DNA of 64,000 nt from Pseudomonas sp. BMS12 (GTDB taxonomy: Bacteria > Pseudomonadota > Gammaproteobacteria > Pseudomonadales > Pseudomonadaceae): contig NZ_LSOF01000007.1 in NCBI RefSeq assembly GCF_001592875.1, forward strand, positions 56,898 to 120,897, read 5' to 3'. The notes under the pieces are model-generated. The model saw only the letters and a program-made list of their open reading frames with translations. It was not told the DNA's origin and made no database searches. Positions 24,489 through 32,965 of the stretch are shown here, piece after piece (within the stretch, counting starts at the first letter, position 1; every line of letters starts with the position of its first letter). Made by a program: the position numbers and the translations under genes.

Positions 24489-24965
24489 TCAGGCCTGCTG
24501 CTCGCCAGCCTGCTGACGCTGCAGTTCCTGGGCGTACAGGGCATCGAAGTTCACCGGCGACAGCATCAGCGCCGGGAAGGAGCCACGAGTCACCAGGCTG
24601 TCCAGCGCCTCGCGGGCGTAGGGGAACAGGATGTTCGGGCAGAAGGCGCCGAGGGTGTGGCTCATCGAGGCGGCGTCCAGACCCTTGATCAGGAAGATAC
24701 CGGCCTGCTGCACTTCGGCGATAAAGGCGATCTCTTCGCCGGTCTTGACGGTCACCGACAGGGTCAGCACCACTTCGTGGAAGTCACCTTCCAGGCTCTT
24801 CTGCTTGGTGTTGAGGTCCAGCGCAACGCTCGGCGCCCACTCCAGACGGAAGATCTCAGGGCTCTTCGGCGCTTCGAAGGACAGATCCTTCACATAGATG
24901 CGCTGCAGGGAGAATTGCGCGCCTTGTTCGGCCTGAGCTGCACCGTTGCTTGCTTGTTCGGTCAT
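24489..24965 (-). CDS. secB: Protein-export chaperone SecB
   Basis: A 158-residue tetrameric chaperone that keeps preproteins unfolded and hands them to SecA. Family motifs seen are [49 protein letters not shown] and [23 protein letters not shown] 24965 follows an AAGAAG-type site. It ends a three-gene minus-strand unit (rhodanese-grxC-secB) in the conserved order. Confidence 0.97.
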   Translation of the reverse strand: MTEQASNGAAQAEQGAQFSLQRIYVKDLSFEAPKSPEIFRLEWAPSVALDLNTKQKSLEGDFHEVVLTLSVTVKTGEEIAFIAEVQQAGIFLIKGLDAASMSHTLGAFCPNILFPYAREALDSLVTRGSFPALMLSPVNFDALYAQELQRQQAGEQQA

Positions 24966-24999
24966 GTCGATTCTTCTTATTGCGGGTTTCTGAGAGGGT

Positions 25000-25254
25000 T
25001 CAGGCGCCGAGCAGCGCGTCGAGCCGGCCGGCGCGCTCCAGGGCATAGAGATCGTCGCAGCCCCCGACATGGGTGCTGCCGATCCAGATCTGCGGCACCG
25101 ACGTGGCGCCAGCCTTGCGGGTCATCTCGGCGCGCACATCCGACTTGCCATCCACGCTGACTTCGCGAAAGGCCACGCCCTTGCTGCTCAACAGCTGCTT
25201 GGCGCGAATGCAGTAGGGGCACCAGGCGCTGGAGTAGACAACCACCTCGGGCAT
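25000..25254 (-). CDS. grxC: Glutaredoxin 3 (GrxC)
   Basis: An 84-residue glutaredoxin with dithiol active site CPYC at residues 12-15. The cis-Pro motif SVPQIWIG and the GSH-binding HVGGCDDL segment are present. It reduces disulfides using glutathione in the cytoplasm. ATG 25254 lies just after the rhodanese stop codon, so the two genes are translationally linked. Confidence 0.95.
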   Translation of the reverse strand: MPEVVVYSSAWCPYCIRAKQLLSSKGVAFREVSVDGKSDVRAEMTRKAGATSVPQIWIGSTHVGGCDDLYALERAGRLDALLGA

Positions 25255-25255
25255 G

Positions 25256-25669
25256 TCACTTGACCACAGGCAGGTTGTCGCCGCGCCAGGTGGCGATGCC
25301 ACCGCCGAGCTTGGCTGCAGTGAAGCCGGCCTTCTGCAGGTCACGAGCGACGCCGCCGGCATGCTGCCCCAGAGCGTCGACCACGATAATGGTCTTGGCC
25401 TTGTGCTTCTCCAGCTCGACCATGCGGTTGGCCAGTTTCTCGTAAGGAATGTTCAGCGCATCGACGATATGGCCGCTGGCGAAGTCCTTGTTGCTGCGCA
25501 CATCCAGCACCAGGCCCTGATCGGCGTTGACCAGCGCGGTCAGCTCGCGGCTGGACAGACTCTGACCACCCTTGCGCAGCTCGGTGACGATCAGCAGCAC
25601 CAGCAGTACGGCAAAAGTGCCGGCCAATGCATAGTGGTTAGTGGCAAATTCAATCAGGTGGGCCAACAT
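25256..25669 (-). CDS. Membrane-anchored rhodanese-like protein without catalytic Cys
   Basis: A 137-residue protein with one N-terminal transmembrane helix (~14-32) and a rhodanese domain (~40-135; GLVLDVRSNKDFASGHI, ALNIPYEKL, GGGIATWRGDNLPV). The active-site loop that normally reads C-x-x-G-x-R reads VVDALGQHAGG, so the sulfur-accepting cysteine is an aspartate; sulfurtransferase activity is unlikely. PA5130 occupies the same position in P. aeruginosa. The role is unknown; scaffold or redox partner of the adjacent glutaredoxin is a guess. Confidence 0.88.
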   Translation of the reverse strand: MLAHLIEFATNHYALAGTFAVLLVLLIVTELRKGGQSLSSRELTALVNADQGLVLDVRSNKDFASGHIVDALNIPYEKLANRMVELEKHKAKTIIVVDALGQHAGGVARDLQKAGFTAAKLGGGIATWRGDNLPVVK

Positions 25670-25700
25670 CGCGGGGTTCCAAAGCCTTAAAATGGCGGCC

Positions 25701-25728
25701 AGTATACACAGCCCCGCAGGTCGGCCAA
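25701..25728 (-). promoter_or_regulatory. Candidate sigma-70 promoter for rhodanese-grxC-secB
   Basis: On the minus strand TTGGCC and TATACT are separated by 16 bases, ending about 30 bases before the rhodanese start. The opposite strand of the same gap carries TAAAAT at 25765-25770, a -10 candidate for gpmI. Confidence 0.35.
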
Positions 25729-25808
25729 GCCCCGCCCGGCGGTGACGCCGCGGGCTTATGGCCGTAAAATGCGCGACCTTTTTTGATCACCACAGCGAGC
25801 GAGCCTGC

Positions 25809-27344
25809 ATGAGCGCCACGCCCAAACCCCTGGTCCTGATCATCCTCGACGGCTTCGGCCACAGCGACAACCCCGAATACAACGCCATCCACGCCGCCAG
25901 CACACCGGTCTACGACCACCTGCGCGCCAGCTTCCCGCACGGCCTGATCTCCGGTAGCGGCATGGACGTCGGCCTGCCGGATGGGCAGATGGGCAACTCC
26001 GAGGTGGGCCACATGAACCTCGGTGCAGGCCGCGTGGTGTACCAGGACTTCACCCGCGTGACCAAGGCGATCCGCGACGGCGAGTTTTTCGACAACGCCG
26101 AGATCACCAAGGCGGTCGATAAAGCAGTCGGCGCCGGCAAGGCCGTACATATTCTCGGCCTGCTCTCCGACGGCGGCGTGCACAGCCACCAGGACCACAT
26201 CGTTGCCATGGCCGAGCTGGCCGCCCAGCGTGGCGCCGAGAGGATCTACCTGCACGCCTTCCTCGACGGCCGCGACACTCCGCCGAAGAGCGCCCAGCCC
26301 TCCATCGAGCTGCTCGATGCCACCTTCGCCAAACTCGGCAAGGGCCGCATCGCCAGCCTCACCGGCCGCTATTTCGCCATGGATCGCGACAACCGCTGGG
26401 ATCGCGTTGAGCAGGCCTACGACCTGATCGTCGACGGCCAGGGCGAATTCAACGCCGCCAGTGCCGTGGAAGGCCTGAGTGCCGCCTACCAGCGCGGCGA
26501 GAGCGACGAGTTCGTCAAGGCCACCACCATCGGCGCGCCAGTCAAGGTGGAGGACGGCGACGCCATCGTCTTCATGAATTTCCGCGCCGACCGCGCCCGC
26601 GAGCTGACCCGCGCCTTCGTCGAGCCCGGCTTCAAGGAGTTCGAACGCAAGCGCGTGCCGCAACTGGCCGGTTTCGTCATGCTCACCCAGTACGCGGCAA
26701 GCATCCCGACGCCCAGCGCCTACAAGCCGGAAGCCCTGACCAACGTGCTCGGCGAGTACCTGGCCAACAACGGCAAGACCCAGCTGCGCATCGCCGAAAC
26801 CGAGAAGTACGCCCATGTCACCTTCTTCTTCTCCGGCGGCCGCGAAGAGCCCTTCGCCGGCGAAGAGCGCATCCTGATCCCCTCACCGAACGTCGCCACC
26901 TACGACCTGCAGCCGCAGATGAGCGCGCCGGAAGTCACCGACAAGATCGTCGATGCCATCGAAAACCAGCGTTATGACGTGATCATCGTCAACTACGCCA
27001 ACGGCGACATGGTCGGCCACACCGGCGTGTTCTCCGCCGCCGTGGCCGCTGTGGAATGCCTGGACGCCTGCGTCGGCCGCATCGTCGCCGCGCTGGACAA
27101 GGTCGGCGGCGAAGCGCTGATCACCGCCGACCACGGCAACGTCGAGCAGATGGAAGACGAGTGCACCGGCCAGGCGCACACCGCCCACACCTGCGAACCG
27201 GTGCCCTTCATCTATGTTGGCAAACGCCCGGCAGCCATTCGCCAGGGCGGCGTACTGGCCGACGTGGCGCCGACCCTGCTGACCCTGATGGGCCTGCCGG
27301 TGCCGGCGGAAATGACCGGCAAGACCATAGTCGAACTGCAATAA
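25809..27344 (+). CDS. gpmI: 2,3-bisphosphoglycerate-independent phosphoglycerate mutase
   Basis: A 511-residue manganese-dependent enzyme of glycolysis/gluconeogenesis interconverting 3- and 2-phosphoglycerate. Family motifs are present: LIILDGFG, the nucleophile Ser in [15 protein letters not shown], the substrate loop [25 protein letters not shown], and the metal-binding [11 protein letters not shown] and [13 protein letters not shown]. Length is typical. ATG 25809 begins the conserved N-terminus. A strong terminator follows. Confidence 0.97.
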   Translation: MSATPKPLVLIILDGFGHSDNPEYNAIHAASTPVYDHLRASFPHGLISGSGMDVGLPDGQMGNSEVGHMNLGAGRVVYQDFTRVTKAIRDGEFFDNAEITKAVDKAVGAGKAVHILGLLSDGGVHSHQDHIVAMAELAAQRGAERIYLHAFLDGRDTPPKSAQPSIELLDATFAKLGKGRIASLTGRYFAMDRDNRWDRVEQAYDLIVDGQGEFNAASAVEGLSAAYQRGESDEFVKATTIGAPVKVEDGDAIVFMNFRADRARELTRAFVEPGFKEFERKRVPQLAGFVMLTQYAASIPTPSAYKPEALTNVLGEYLANNGKTQLRIAETEKYAHVTFFFSGGREEPFAGEERILIPSPNVATYDLQPQMSAPEVTDKIVDAIENQRYDVIIVNYANGDMVGHTGVFSAAVAAVECLDACVGRIVAALDKVGGEALITADHGNVEQMEDECTGQAHTAHTCEPVPFIYVGKRPAAIRQGGVLADVAPTLLTLMGLPVPAEMTGKTIVELQ

Positions 27345-27363
27345 GACGGAGCAATCCGTGAAG

Positions 27364-27397
27364 CGCTCGCCGGCTCATGCCGGCGGGCGTTTTTTTT
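27364..27397 (+). terminator. Rho-independent terminator after gpmI
   Basis: A near-perfect 11-bp GC stem (CGCTCGCCGGC / GCCGGCGGGCG) with loop TCAT is followed by eight T, 20 bases after the gpmI stop. Confidence 0.9.
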
Positions 27398-27450
27398 GCG
27401 CCACGCCACGGGCATACTAGGCCGTCCCCCGCACCCGGTGCCGCATCACC

Positions 27451-28695
27451 ATGTTTCGCGCCCTTGCCCTCGCCTTTCTTGTCTGTCTGACCGCCCCGGC
27501 CTTTGCCGATGAAAAGGCCGACGCCCAGAAGCAGCTCGATGCCGCTCGCGCCGACGTGGCCGAGCTGAAGAAGCTGCTGGAAAAACTGCAGCGCGAGAAA
27601 TCCGGCGTGCAGAAGGAGCTGCAGCGCAGCGAGACCGAGATGGGCCAGTTGCAGAAAGAGGTCAAGAGCCTCGAAGGCGAACTGCAGAAAAGCGAGGAAG
27701 AGCTGCAACGCCTCGATCAGGAGAAAAAAAAACTCCAGCAATCGCGCCTTGAGCAGCAGCACCTGATAGCCCTGCAGGCCCGCGCCGCTTACCAGAGCGG
27801 CCAGCAGGAACCGCTGCGCCTGCTGCTCAATCAGCAGCAGCCGGAACAGTTCTCGCGCACCCTCACCTATTACGACTACCTCGGCCGTGCCCGCCTCGAA
27901 CAGCTCGAAGCCTTCAATGAGACGCTACGCCAGCTGAGCAATGTGGAAGCCGAGATCACCAGCCAGCAGGCCCAGTTGCAGGCGCAGAAAAGCGAGCTGG
28001 ACGGGCGCCGGGAAAAACTCGCCGCCGTGCGCAAGGAGCGCCAGCAGGCACTGGCCAAGCTGAACCAGCAGTACGGCGCCGGTGACCGCAAACTCAAGGC
28101 GCGCCAGCGCGAGCAGGCCGAACTGGCCCAGGTACTCAAGACCATCGAGGAAACCCTCGCCCGCCAGGCCCGCGAAGCCGAGGAGGCACGCCGCCTGGCC
28201 GCCCTCGCCGCACAGCAGGCACGCGACCCGAACAGCCGCCCGCTGCCGCTGGGCCCGAGCGTATCGAGCGACGGCGCAGCCTTCGGCGGGCCGTTTGCCA
28301 AAGCCAAGGGCAAACTGCCCTGGCCGGTCAACGGCCGCCTGGTCGCCCGCTTCGGCAGCCCGCGCGCCGGCGATGCCCGCGCCAAGTGGGACGGCGTACT
28401 GATCGGCGCCAGCGCCGGCAGCCAGGTACACGCCGTACATGGCGGACGCGTGGTATTCGCCGACTGGTTGCGTGGCGCCGGGCTTCTGGTCATTCTCGAC
28501 CATGGCAACGGCTACCTGAGCCTGTACGGCCACAATCAGAGTCTGCTCAAGGATGCCGGCGACCTGGTGGAGGCCGGCGAGGCCATCGCCACGGTCGGCA
28601 CCAGCGGCGGCCAGGAAACCCCGGCGCTGTATTTCGCCATCCGTCAGCAGGGCCGCCCGAGCGACCCGGCGCAATGGTGCCGCGCGCAAGGATGA
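27451..28695 (+). CDS. envC: EnvC-like murein hydrolase activator
   Basis: A 414-residue periplasmic protein: signal peptide to ~residue 19 (TAPAFA/DEKAD), a long coiled coil (~22-270, Lys/Glu/Gln-rich) and a C-terminal LytM/M23 domain (~295-412). The LytM domain contains WDGVLIGASAGSQVHAVHGG and YLSLYGHNQSLL but lacks the full zinc-ligand set of active M23 peptidases, as in EnvC, which activates the amidases AmiA/AmiB at the division septum instead of cutting itself. It sits between gpmI and ctpA, the same order as PA5131-PA5134. Confidence 0.9.
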   Translation: MFRALALAFLVCLTAPAFADEKADAQKQLDAARADVAELKKLLEKLQREKSGVQKELQRSETEMGQLQKEVKSLEGELQKSEEELQRLDQEKKKLQQSRLEQQHLIALQARAAYQSGQQEPLRLLLNQQQPEQFSRTLTYYDYLGRARLEQLEAFNETLRQLSNVEAEITSQQAQLQAQKSELDGRREKLAAVRKERQQALAKLNQQYGAGDRKLKARQREQAELAQVLKTIEETLARQAREAEEARRLAALAAQQARDPNSRPLPLGPSVSSDGAAFGGPFAKAKGKLPWPVNGRLVARFGSPRAGDARAKWDGVLIGASAGSQVHAVHGGRVVFADWLRGAGLLVILDHGNGYLSLYGHNQSLLKDAGDLVEAGEAIATVGTSGGQETPALYFAIRQQGRPSDPAQWCRAQG

Positions 28696-28738
28696 CAGCC
28701 GCATAGCTGTCGGCGCTTGATCACTTTTGGGAGTTCAC

Positions 28739-30043
28739 ATGCAGCAATTCCGTCGCCTCACCCCCCTCGCCCTCGCCATCGGCCTGCTGCTCGGCGGCCC
28801 GGCCCTGGCGGCCAGCGAAATCGTCGAGGCGCCGAGCGCCAGCGGTAAGGCACCTCTGCCGCTGGACGAACTGCGCACCTTTGCCGAGGTCATGGACCGC
28901 ATCAAGTCGGCCTACGTCGAGCCGGTCGATGACAAGACCCTGCTGGAGAATGCCATCAAGGGCATGCTCAGCAATCTCGACCCGCACTCCGCCTACCTGG
29001 AACCGGAAGCCTTCGCCGAACTGCAGGAAAGCACCAGCGGCGAGTTCGGCGGCCTGGGCATCGAGGTCGGCGTCGAGGATGGCTTCGTCAAGGTGGTCTC
29101 GCCGATCGATGACACCCCCGCTTCCAAGGCCGGCATCCAGCCGGGCGACCTGATCGTCAAGATCGACGGCCAGCCGACCAAGGGCCTGTCGCTGATGGAA
29201 GCCGTGGACAAGATGCGCGGCAAAGCCGGCAGCAAGATCAACCTGACCCTGGTGCGCGAGGGCGGCCGCCCGTTCGATGTGCAACTGACCCGCGCGGTGA
29301 TCAAGGTCAAGAGCGTCAGGAGCCAGCTGCTCGACGAGGGCTACGGCCTGATTCGCATCAGCCAGTTCCAGGTCAACACCGGTGAGGAAGTCGGCAAGGC
29401 CCTGGCCAAGCTGCGCAAGGACAACGGCAAGAAGCTCAGCGGCCTGGTGCTGGACCTGCGCAACAACCCCGGCGGCGTGCTGCAGGCCGCGGTCGAGGTT
29501 TCCGACCACTTCCTGAAGAAGGGTCTGATCGTCTACACCGAGGGCCGCATCGCCAATTCCGAGCTGCGCTTCAACGCCGACCCGGCCGACGCCAGCGAGG
29601 GCGTGCCGCTGGTGGTGCTGATCAACGGCGGCAGCGCCTCGGCCTCGGAGATCGTCGCCGGCGCCCTGCAGGACCACAAGCGCGCCATCCTGATGGGCAC
29701 CGACAGCTTCGGCAAAGGTTCGGTGCAGACCGTGCTGCCGCTGAACAACGACCGCGCCCTGAAGCTCACCACCGCCCTGTACTTCACCCCCAACGGCCGC
29801 TCGATCCAGGCCCAGGGCATCATCCCGGACATCGAGGTGACCCGCGCCAAGGTGACCCGCGAACAGGGTGACGAGACCATCAAGGAAGCCGACCTGGCCG
29901 GCCACCTGGGTAACGGCAACGGTGGCGCGGATCGCCCCAGCGGCAAGAAGACAGCCAAGGCGCCTCGCCCGCAAGACGACGACTACCAGCTGAGCCAGGC
30001 CCTCAACCTGCTCAAGGGCCTGAACGTCACCCGCAGCAACTGA
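28739..30043 (+). CDS. ctpA: Carboxy-terminal processing protease CtpA (S41)
   Basis: A 434-residue periplasmic serine protease. It has a signal peptide (to ~24, GGPALA/ASEI), a PDZ domain (~90-175; GGLGIEVGVEDGFVKVVSPI, KAGIQPGDLIVKIDG) and an S41 catalytic core with Ser in GGSASASEIVAGAL and Lys in GTDSFGKGSVQ. In Pseudomonas, CtpA works with the lipoprotein LbcA to degrade peptidoglycan endopeptidases. ATG 28739 has a GGGAG ribosome-binding site and replaces a longer TTG-started reading. A terminator follows immediately. Confidence 0.94.
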   Translation: MQQFRRLTPLALAIGLLLGGPALAASEIVEAPSASGKAPLPLDELRTFAEVMDRIKSAYVEPVDDKTLLENAIKGMLSNLDPHSAYLEPEAFAELQESTSGEFGGLGIEVGVEDGFVKVVSPIDDTPASKAGIQPGDLIVKIDGQPTKGLSLMEAVDKMRGKAGSKINLTLVREGGRPFDVQLTRAVIKVKSVRSQLLDEGYGLIRISQFQVNTGEEVGKALAKLRKDNGKKLSGLVLDLRNNPGGVLQAAVEVSDHFLKKGLIVYTEGRIANSELRFNADPADASEGVPLVVLINGGSASASEIVAGALQDHKRAILMGTDSFGKGSVQTVLPLNNDRALKLTTALYFTPNGRSIQAQGIIPDIEVTRAKVTREQGDETIKEADLAGHLGNGNGGADRPSGKKTAKAPRPQDDDYQLSQALNLLKGLNVTRSN

Positions 30044-30060
30044 GCCGCAGCGCAGACATG

Positions 30061-30088
30061 AAAAACCCGGGCAAGCCCGGGTTTTTCT
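30061..30088. terminator. Bidirectional terminator between ctpA and a solute-binding protein gene
   Basis: The hairpin AAACCCGGGC AAG CCCGGGTTT is flanked by A- and T-runs, so it can end ctpA transcription on the plus strand and the solute-binding protein gene on the minus strand. Confidence 0.9.
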
Positions 30089-30103
30089 TTGCCAGCGAAT
30101 GGC

Positions 30104-30865
30104 TTACTCGACGTACTTCTGGAAAATCTTGTCCACTTCGCCGCTGGCACGCAGCCCATCGAGGGCCTTCTGCAGACGCTCGATCACTTCGTCCGGGGTC
30201 TCCGGATTGAGCGCCAGGAACAGCTGGGCGCTGTCGAAGCGCAGCACGGTCTTCAGGCCAGTGACACCTTCCTGCTTGGCCAGGTAACGACCGGCGGGGT
30301 CGCCGGTGGCCCACAGGTCGATCTTGCCCTCCTGCAGCTTGTGCGCGTTTTCCTGGTCACGCAGCGAGCTGATCGGTTGCAGTCCGGCGTTGAGCAGATG
30401 CTCCTCGATGGCATCACCCTTGTAGGCACCGACCTTGTAGGACTTGGCCTGCTCCAGGCTGATCAGATTGATGGTGCTGTCGGCACGCGCCAGCATCACC
30501 CAGTCATCCGGCCCGATGGGACCGACCCACTTGAACAGCTTTTCCCGCTCGGGCAGCTTGGCCATCACGAAGGCACCGTTGTTCGGTGTTTCCAGGGCCA
30601 TCTTGTAGACCCGCGCCCAGGGGAAACGCAGGGTCATGGTGTAGGAGATACCGGCAGCCTTGAAGGTCTCGCGCACGATGTCCACGGCAATTCCGGCGAG
30701 GTTCTCCTCGCGAGCGAAATTCTTGCCATTGGTGGCCATGTTGTAGGGCGGGAAGTTCTCGGTTTGCAGCACTACCTTGTAGTCGGCGGGCAATTCGGCG
30801 CGGGCGGCGGCAGAGAACAGCAGGCCGGCACCCAGCAGCAGCGTAGTCAGTCGCTTCAACAGCAT
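30104..30865 (-). CDS. Orphan family-3 solute-binding protein, copy 1 of 3
   Basis: A 253-residue periplasmic protein with a signal peptide (FSAAARA/ELPADY). Its core motif TENFPPYNMATNGKNFAREE is shared with the next two genes, as are TLRFPWARVYKMAL, LFKWVGPIGPDDWVMLARAD, LQEGKIDLWATGDPAGRYLA and LFLALNPETPDEVIERLQKAL. The three are clear tandem paralogues. No permease or ATPase is linked. It corresponds in position to PA5136-PA5138. The ligand is unknown; an amino-acid-like ligand is suggested by family. Confidence 0.85.
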   Translation of the reverse strand: MLLKRLTTLLLGAGLLFSAAARAELPADYKVVLQTENFPPYNMATNGKNFAREENLAGIAVDIVRETFKAAGISYTMTLRFPWARVYKMALETPNNGAFVMAKLPEREKLFKWVGPIGPDDWVMLARADSTINLISLEQAKSYKVGAYKGDAIEEHLLNAGLQPISSLRDQENAHKLQEGKIDLWATGDPAGRYLAKQEGVTGLKTVLRFDSAQLFLALNPETPDEVIERLQKALDGLRASGEVDKIFQKYVE

Positions 30866-30907
30866 ATGGGATTCCTTGAAAGTCAGGCCACAACGAAACG
30901 GCTAGCC

Positions 30908-30950
30908 GTCCCCGGGGCGGCTGAAGGGTAGCACGAAGCGCCCCGGGGAC
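30908..30950. repeat. Perfect 12-bp inverted repeat upstream of solute-binding gene
   Basis: GTCCCCGGGGCG at 30908-30919 and its exact complement CGCCCCGGGGAC at 30939-30950 are separated by 19 bases. Each arm contains the palindrome CCCCGGGG. It lies about 43 bases upstream of the minus-strand gene start and has no following T-run, so it is more likely an operator or 5'-leader structure than a terminator. Confidence 0.6.
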
Positions 30951-31011
30951 GTGTTCTCAAGAGAATAGCCTGGCGGACCCGATATCCAGAACCCTTTCAA
31001 AGTCTCGCGAG

Positions 31012-31128
31012 CTAGAGCAATGCAAGGCAAAAACAGGCGAGGAAGCGGAGTTTACGAGTTGTAAATGAGCATTCCGAGCCTGTTTTTAACGCAGCAGTGC
31101 CGACGCGCAGCAGAGTTTGGACAGGTTC
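31012..31128. repeat. Probable dispersed intergenic element with long imperfect hairpin
   Basis: The 10-bp arms AAAAACAGGC (31029-31038) and GCCTGTTTTT (31078-31087) enclose a partly paired core (GGAAGCGGAGTTTAC / GTAAATGAGCATTCC). The element ends exactly at the stop codon of the second solute-binding protein gene. Its wording is reminiscent of a repeated intergenic sequence seen in other Pseudomonas chromosomes; only one copy occurs in this window, so that is from memory and unconfirmed. Confidence 0.45.
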
Positions 31129-31884
31129 TCAGAGGTAGCTGTTGGTAATCTCGTCGACATAGCCCTCGCTGCGCAGCGCATCCAGGGCCTGCTGCAGGCG
31201 CTGGACCACTTCGTCCGGGGTCTCCTTGTTCAGCGCCAGGTACAGCTCGGCGGCATTGAAGCGCAACACCACCTGCAGGCCGCTGGCACCTTCCTGACGG
31301 GCAATGTAGCGGCCGACCGGATCGGTGGTGGCCCACAGGTCGATCTTGCCGCTCATCAGCTTGGCCACGTTTTCCTGGTCGCGCAGGGAGTTGATCGGTG
31401 TCAGCCCCTTGCTCTCCAGATGCTGACTGACAGCGTCGTTCTTGTAGGCGCCGATGGTGTATTTACGCGCCTCCTCCAGGCTGTTGACCTTGATCGTGCT
31501 GCCCGGCGCCGCCAGCAGTACCCACTCGCTCTTGGCCAACGGCCCGACCCACTTGAACAGCGGCTTGCGCTCTTCGGTGAAGGTGGTGGAGAACAGGCCA
31601 TAGCTGGGCTTGTCCAGGGTCAGGCGATAGATGCGGTCCCAGGGGAAACGCAGGCTGAGGGTGTAGCCGATACCGGCACGCTTGAAGACCTCACGCACCA
31701 AATCGGCGCTGATGCCGTCGATGTTCTCGTCGCGGGCGAAGTTCTTCTCGTCGATGGCCATGTTGAATGGCGGGAAGTTCTCCGTCAGCAGTACCACCTT
31801 GTAGTCTTCGGGGATTTCGGCGTGCGCCCCACCGGCCAAGCAGACCAGTCCGACAAACAGCGCCTTGCGCAAATACTTCAGCAT
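31129..31884 (-). CDS. Orphan family-3 solute-binding protein, copy 2 of 3
   Basis: A 251-residue periplasmic protein with a signal peptide (LAGGAHA/EIPEDY). It shares with its neighbours TENFPPFNMAIDEKNFARDE, SLRFPWDRIYRLTL, LFKWVGPLAKSEWVLLAAPG, DLWATTDPVGRYIARQEG and LYLALNKETPDEVVQRLQQAL. Its gap to copy 1 holds a repeat element and an inverted repeat, so the three genes may be separate transcription units. No transporter partner is linked. Confidence 0.85.
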   Translation of the reverse strand: MLKYLRKALFVGLVCLAGGAHAEIPEDYKVVLLTENFPPFNMAIDEKNFARDENIDGISADLVREVFKRAGIGYTLSLRFPWDRIYRLTLDKPSYGLFSTTFTEERKPLFKWVGPLAKSEWVLLAAPGSTIKVNSLEEARKYTIGAYKNDAVSQHLESKGLTPINSLRDQENVAKLMSGKIDLWATTDPVGRYIARQEGASGLQVVLRFNAAELYLALNKETPDEVVQRLQQALDALRSEGYVDEITNSYL

Positions 31885-32106
31885 CGCAGTACAGCTCCAG
31901 AATTGTGGTTATAGGGGCGACTTCTCTGCAAATGGCCAGCGTCGCGGCCGCCGACCAACGCCGCGACCGGCAGCGCATTGAGCGCGCATAGTGCCACGCG
32001 CCAGACCGGTCGCCGTGAATCCCGTCACAGCCGCCGCCACGCCGCGCAACGGGGAAGTCGTTCGCGGCAATAAATACGCAAAAAGCGAACCACGCCAGGC
32101 GACGAA

Positions 32107-32838
32107 TCAGTACTTCTGCGCGACAGCCTCCAGCGCACCTTCGCTACGCAGCTGCTCCAGCGCCTGGCGCAGGCGCTCGACCAGCGCATCCGGGGTTTCC
32201 TTGTTGAGCGCCAGGTAGAGATCGCCGCGGCCGAAGGTCAGGGCGACGCGAAAGTCCTTGTAGCCTTGCTGTCGAGCCAGGTACTGGCCTGCCACGGCAG
32301 AGGTCACCCACAGGTCGATCTGGCCCTTGGCCAGGCGCTCCGGATTCTCCCTGTCGTACAGCGAAAGCTGCACTTCCAGGCCGCCATCTACCAGTTTCTG
32401 GCTGGGCGCATCGCCCTGATAGCCACCCAGGCGGTACTTGCGGGCATCCTCCAGGCTGGCCAGCACCAGCGGCGAGTCGGCCCGCGCCAGCAACACCCAG
32501 TCCTCGCTGGCAATCGGCCCTACCCACTTGAACAGACCCTCGCGCTCGACGGTACGCGCCACCGAGAACAGCCCGTAACCGGGCTCGGCAAGCGCCTGAT
32601 CGTAGACCCGCTGCCAGGGGAAGCGCAGGATCTGCTGGCACTCCACGCCGGCACGCTGGCAAACCAGGCGCAGGCTGTCCGAGCTGATACCGCCAACGCC
32701 TTCGTCGCGGGCGAAGTTGCCGCCGTTGAGTGCCATGTTGAACGGCGGCAGGTTCTCGGTGAGCAGCACCAGCGAGTCGGCACGGGCAATAGAAATACCT
32801 GCCAGCAGCAACGCTGCCAGCAATCTGGGCAAAAGCAT
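32107..32838 (-). CDS. Orphan family-3 solute-binding protein, copy 3 of 3
   Basis: A 243-residue periplasmic protein with a signal peptide (LAGISIARA/DSLVLL). The paralogue motifs are TENLPPFNMALNGGNFARDE, LRFPWQRVYDQAL, LFKWVGPIASEDWVLLARAD, GQIDLWVTSAVAGQYLA and LYLALNKETPDALVERLRQAL. It differs from the other two by a Cys pair (VCQRAGVECQQ). ATG 32838 has an AAGGAG ribosome-binding site; longer upstream frames are not supported. Confidence 0.85.
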   Translation of the reverse strand: MLLPRLLAALLLAGISIARADSLVLLTENLPPFNMALNGGNFARDEGVGGISSDSLRLVCQRAGVECQQILRFPWQRVYDQALAEPGYGLFSVARTVEREGLFKWVGPIASEDWVLLARADSPLVLASLEDARKYRLGGYQGDAPSQKLVDGGLEVQLSLYDRENPERLAKGQIDLWVTSAVAGQYLARQQGYKDFRVALTFGRGDLYLALNKETPDALVERLRQALEQLRSEGALEAVAQKY

Positions 32839-32869
32839 GGGGGTGGAACTCCTTGTCGCTTGAAAGAGT

Positions 32870-32888
32870 GGGCTCGCCGCCGGCGAGC
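32870..32888. repeat. 9-bp inverted repeat in 5' region of copy 3
   Basis: GGCTCGCCG-C-CGGCGAGCC is a perfect palindrome around one base, about 32 bases upstream of the copy 3 start. No T-run follows on either strand; it could be a leader hairpin or a protein-binding site. Confidence 0.4.
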
Positions 32889-32965
32889 CAAGGGGTGCAA
32901 GTTTAGCCGTGCGCCCCCAGATACGCTGGCGACTCGCGCACACGCGCGCCGCCGTGGTGCACCAC

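Noticed and set aside
27451..28695. An active M23 endopeptidase
   Set aside because: The LytM domain lacks the full set of zinc ligands and the coiled coil fits EnvC, a non-catalytic activator.
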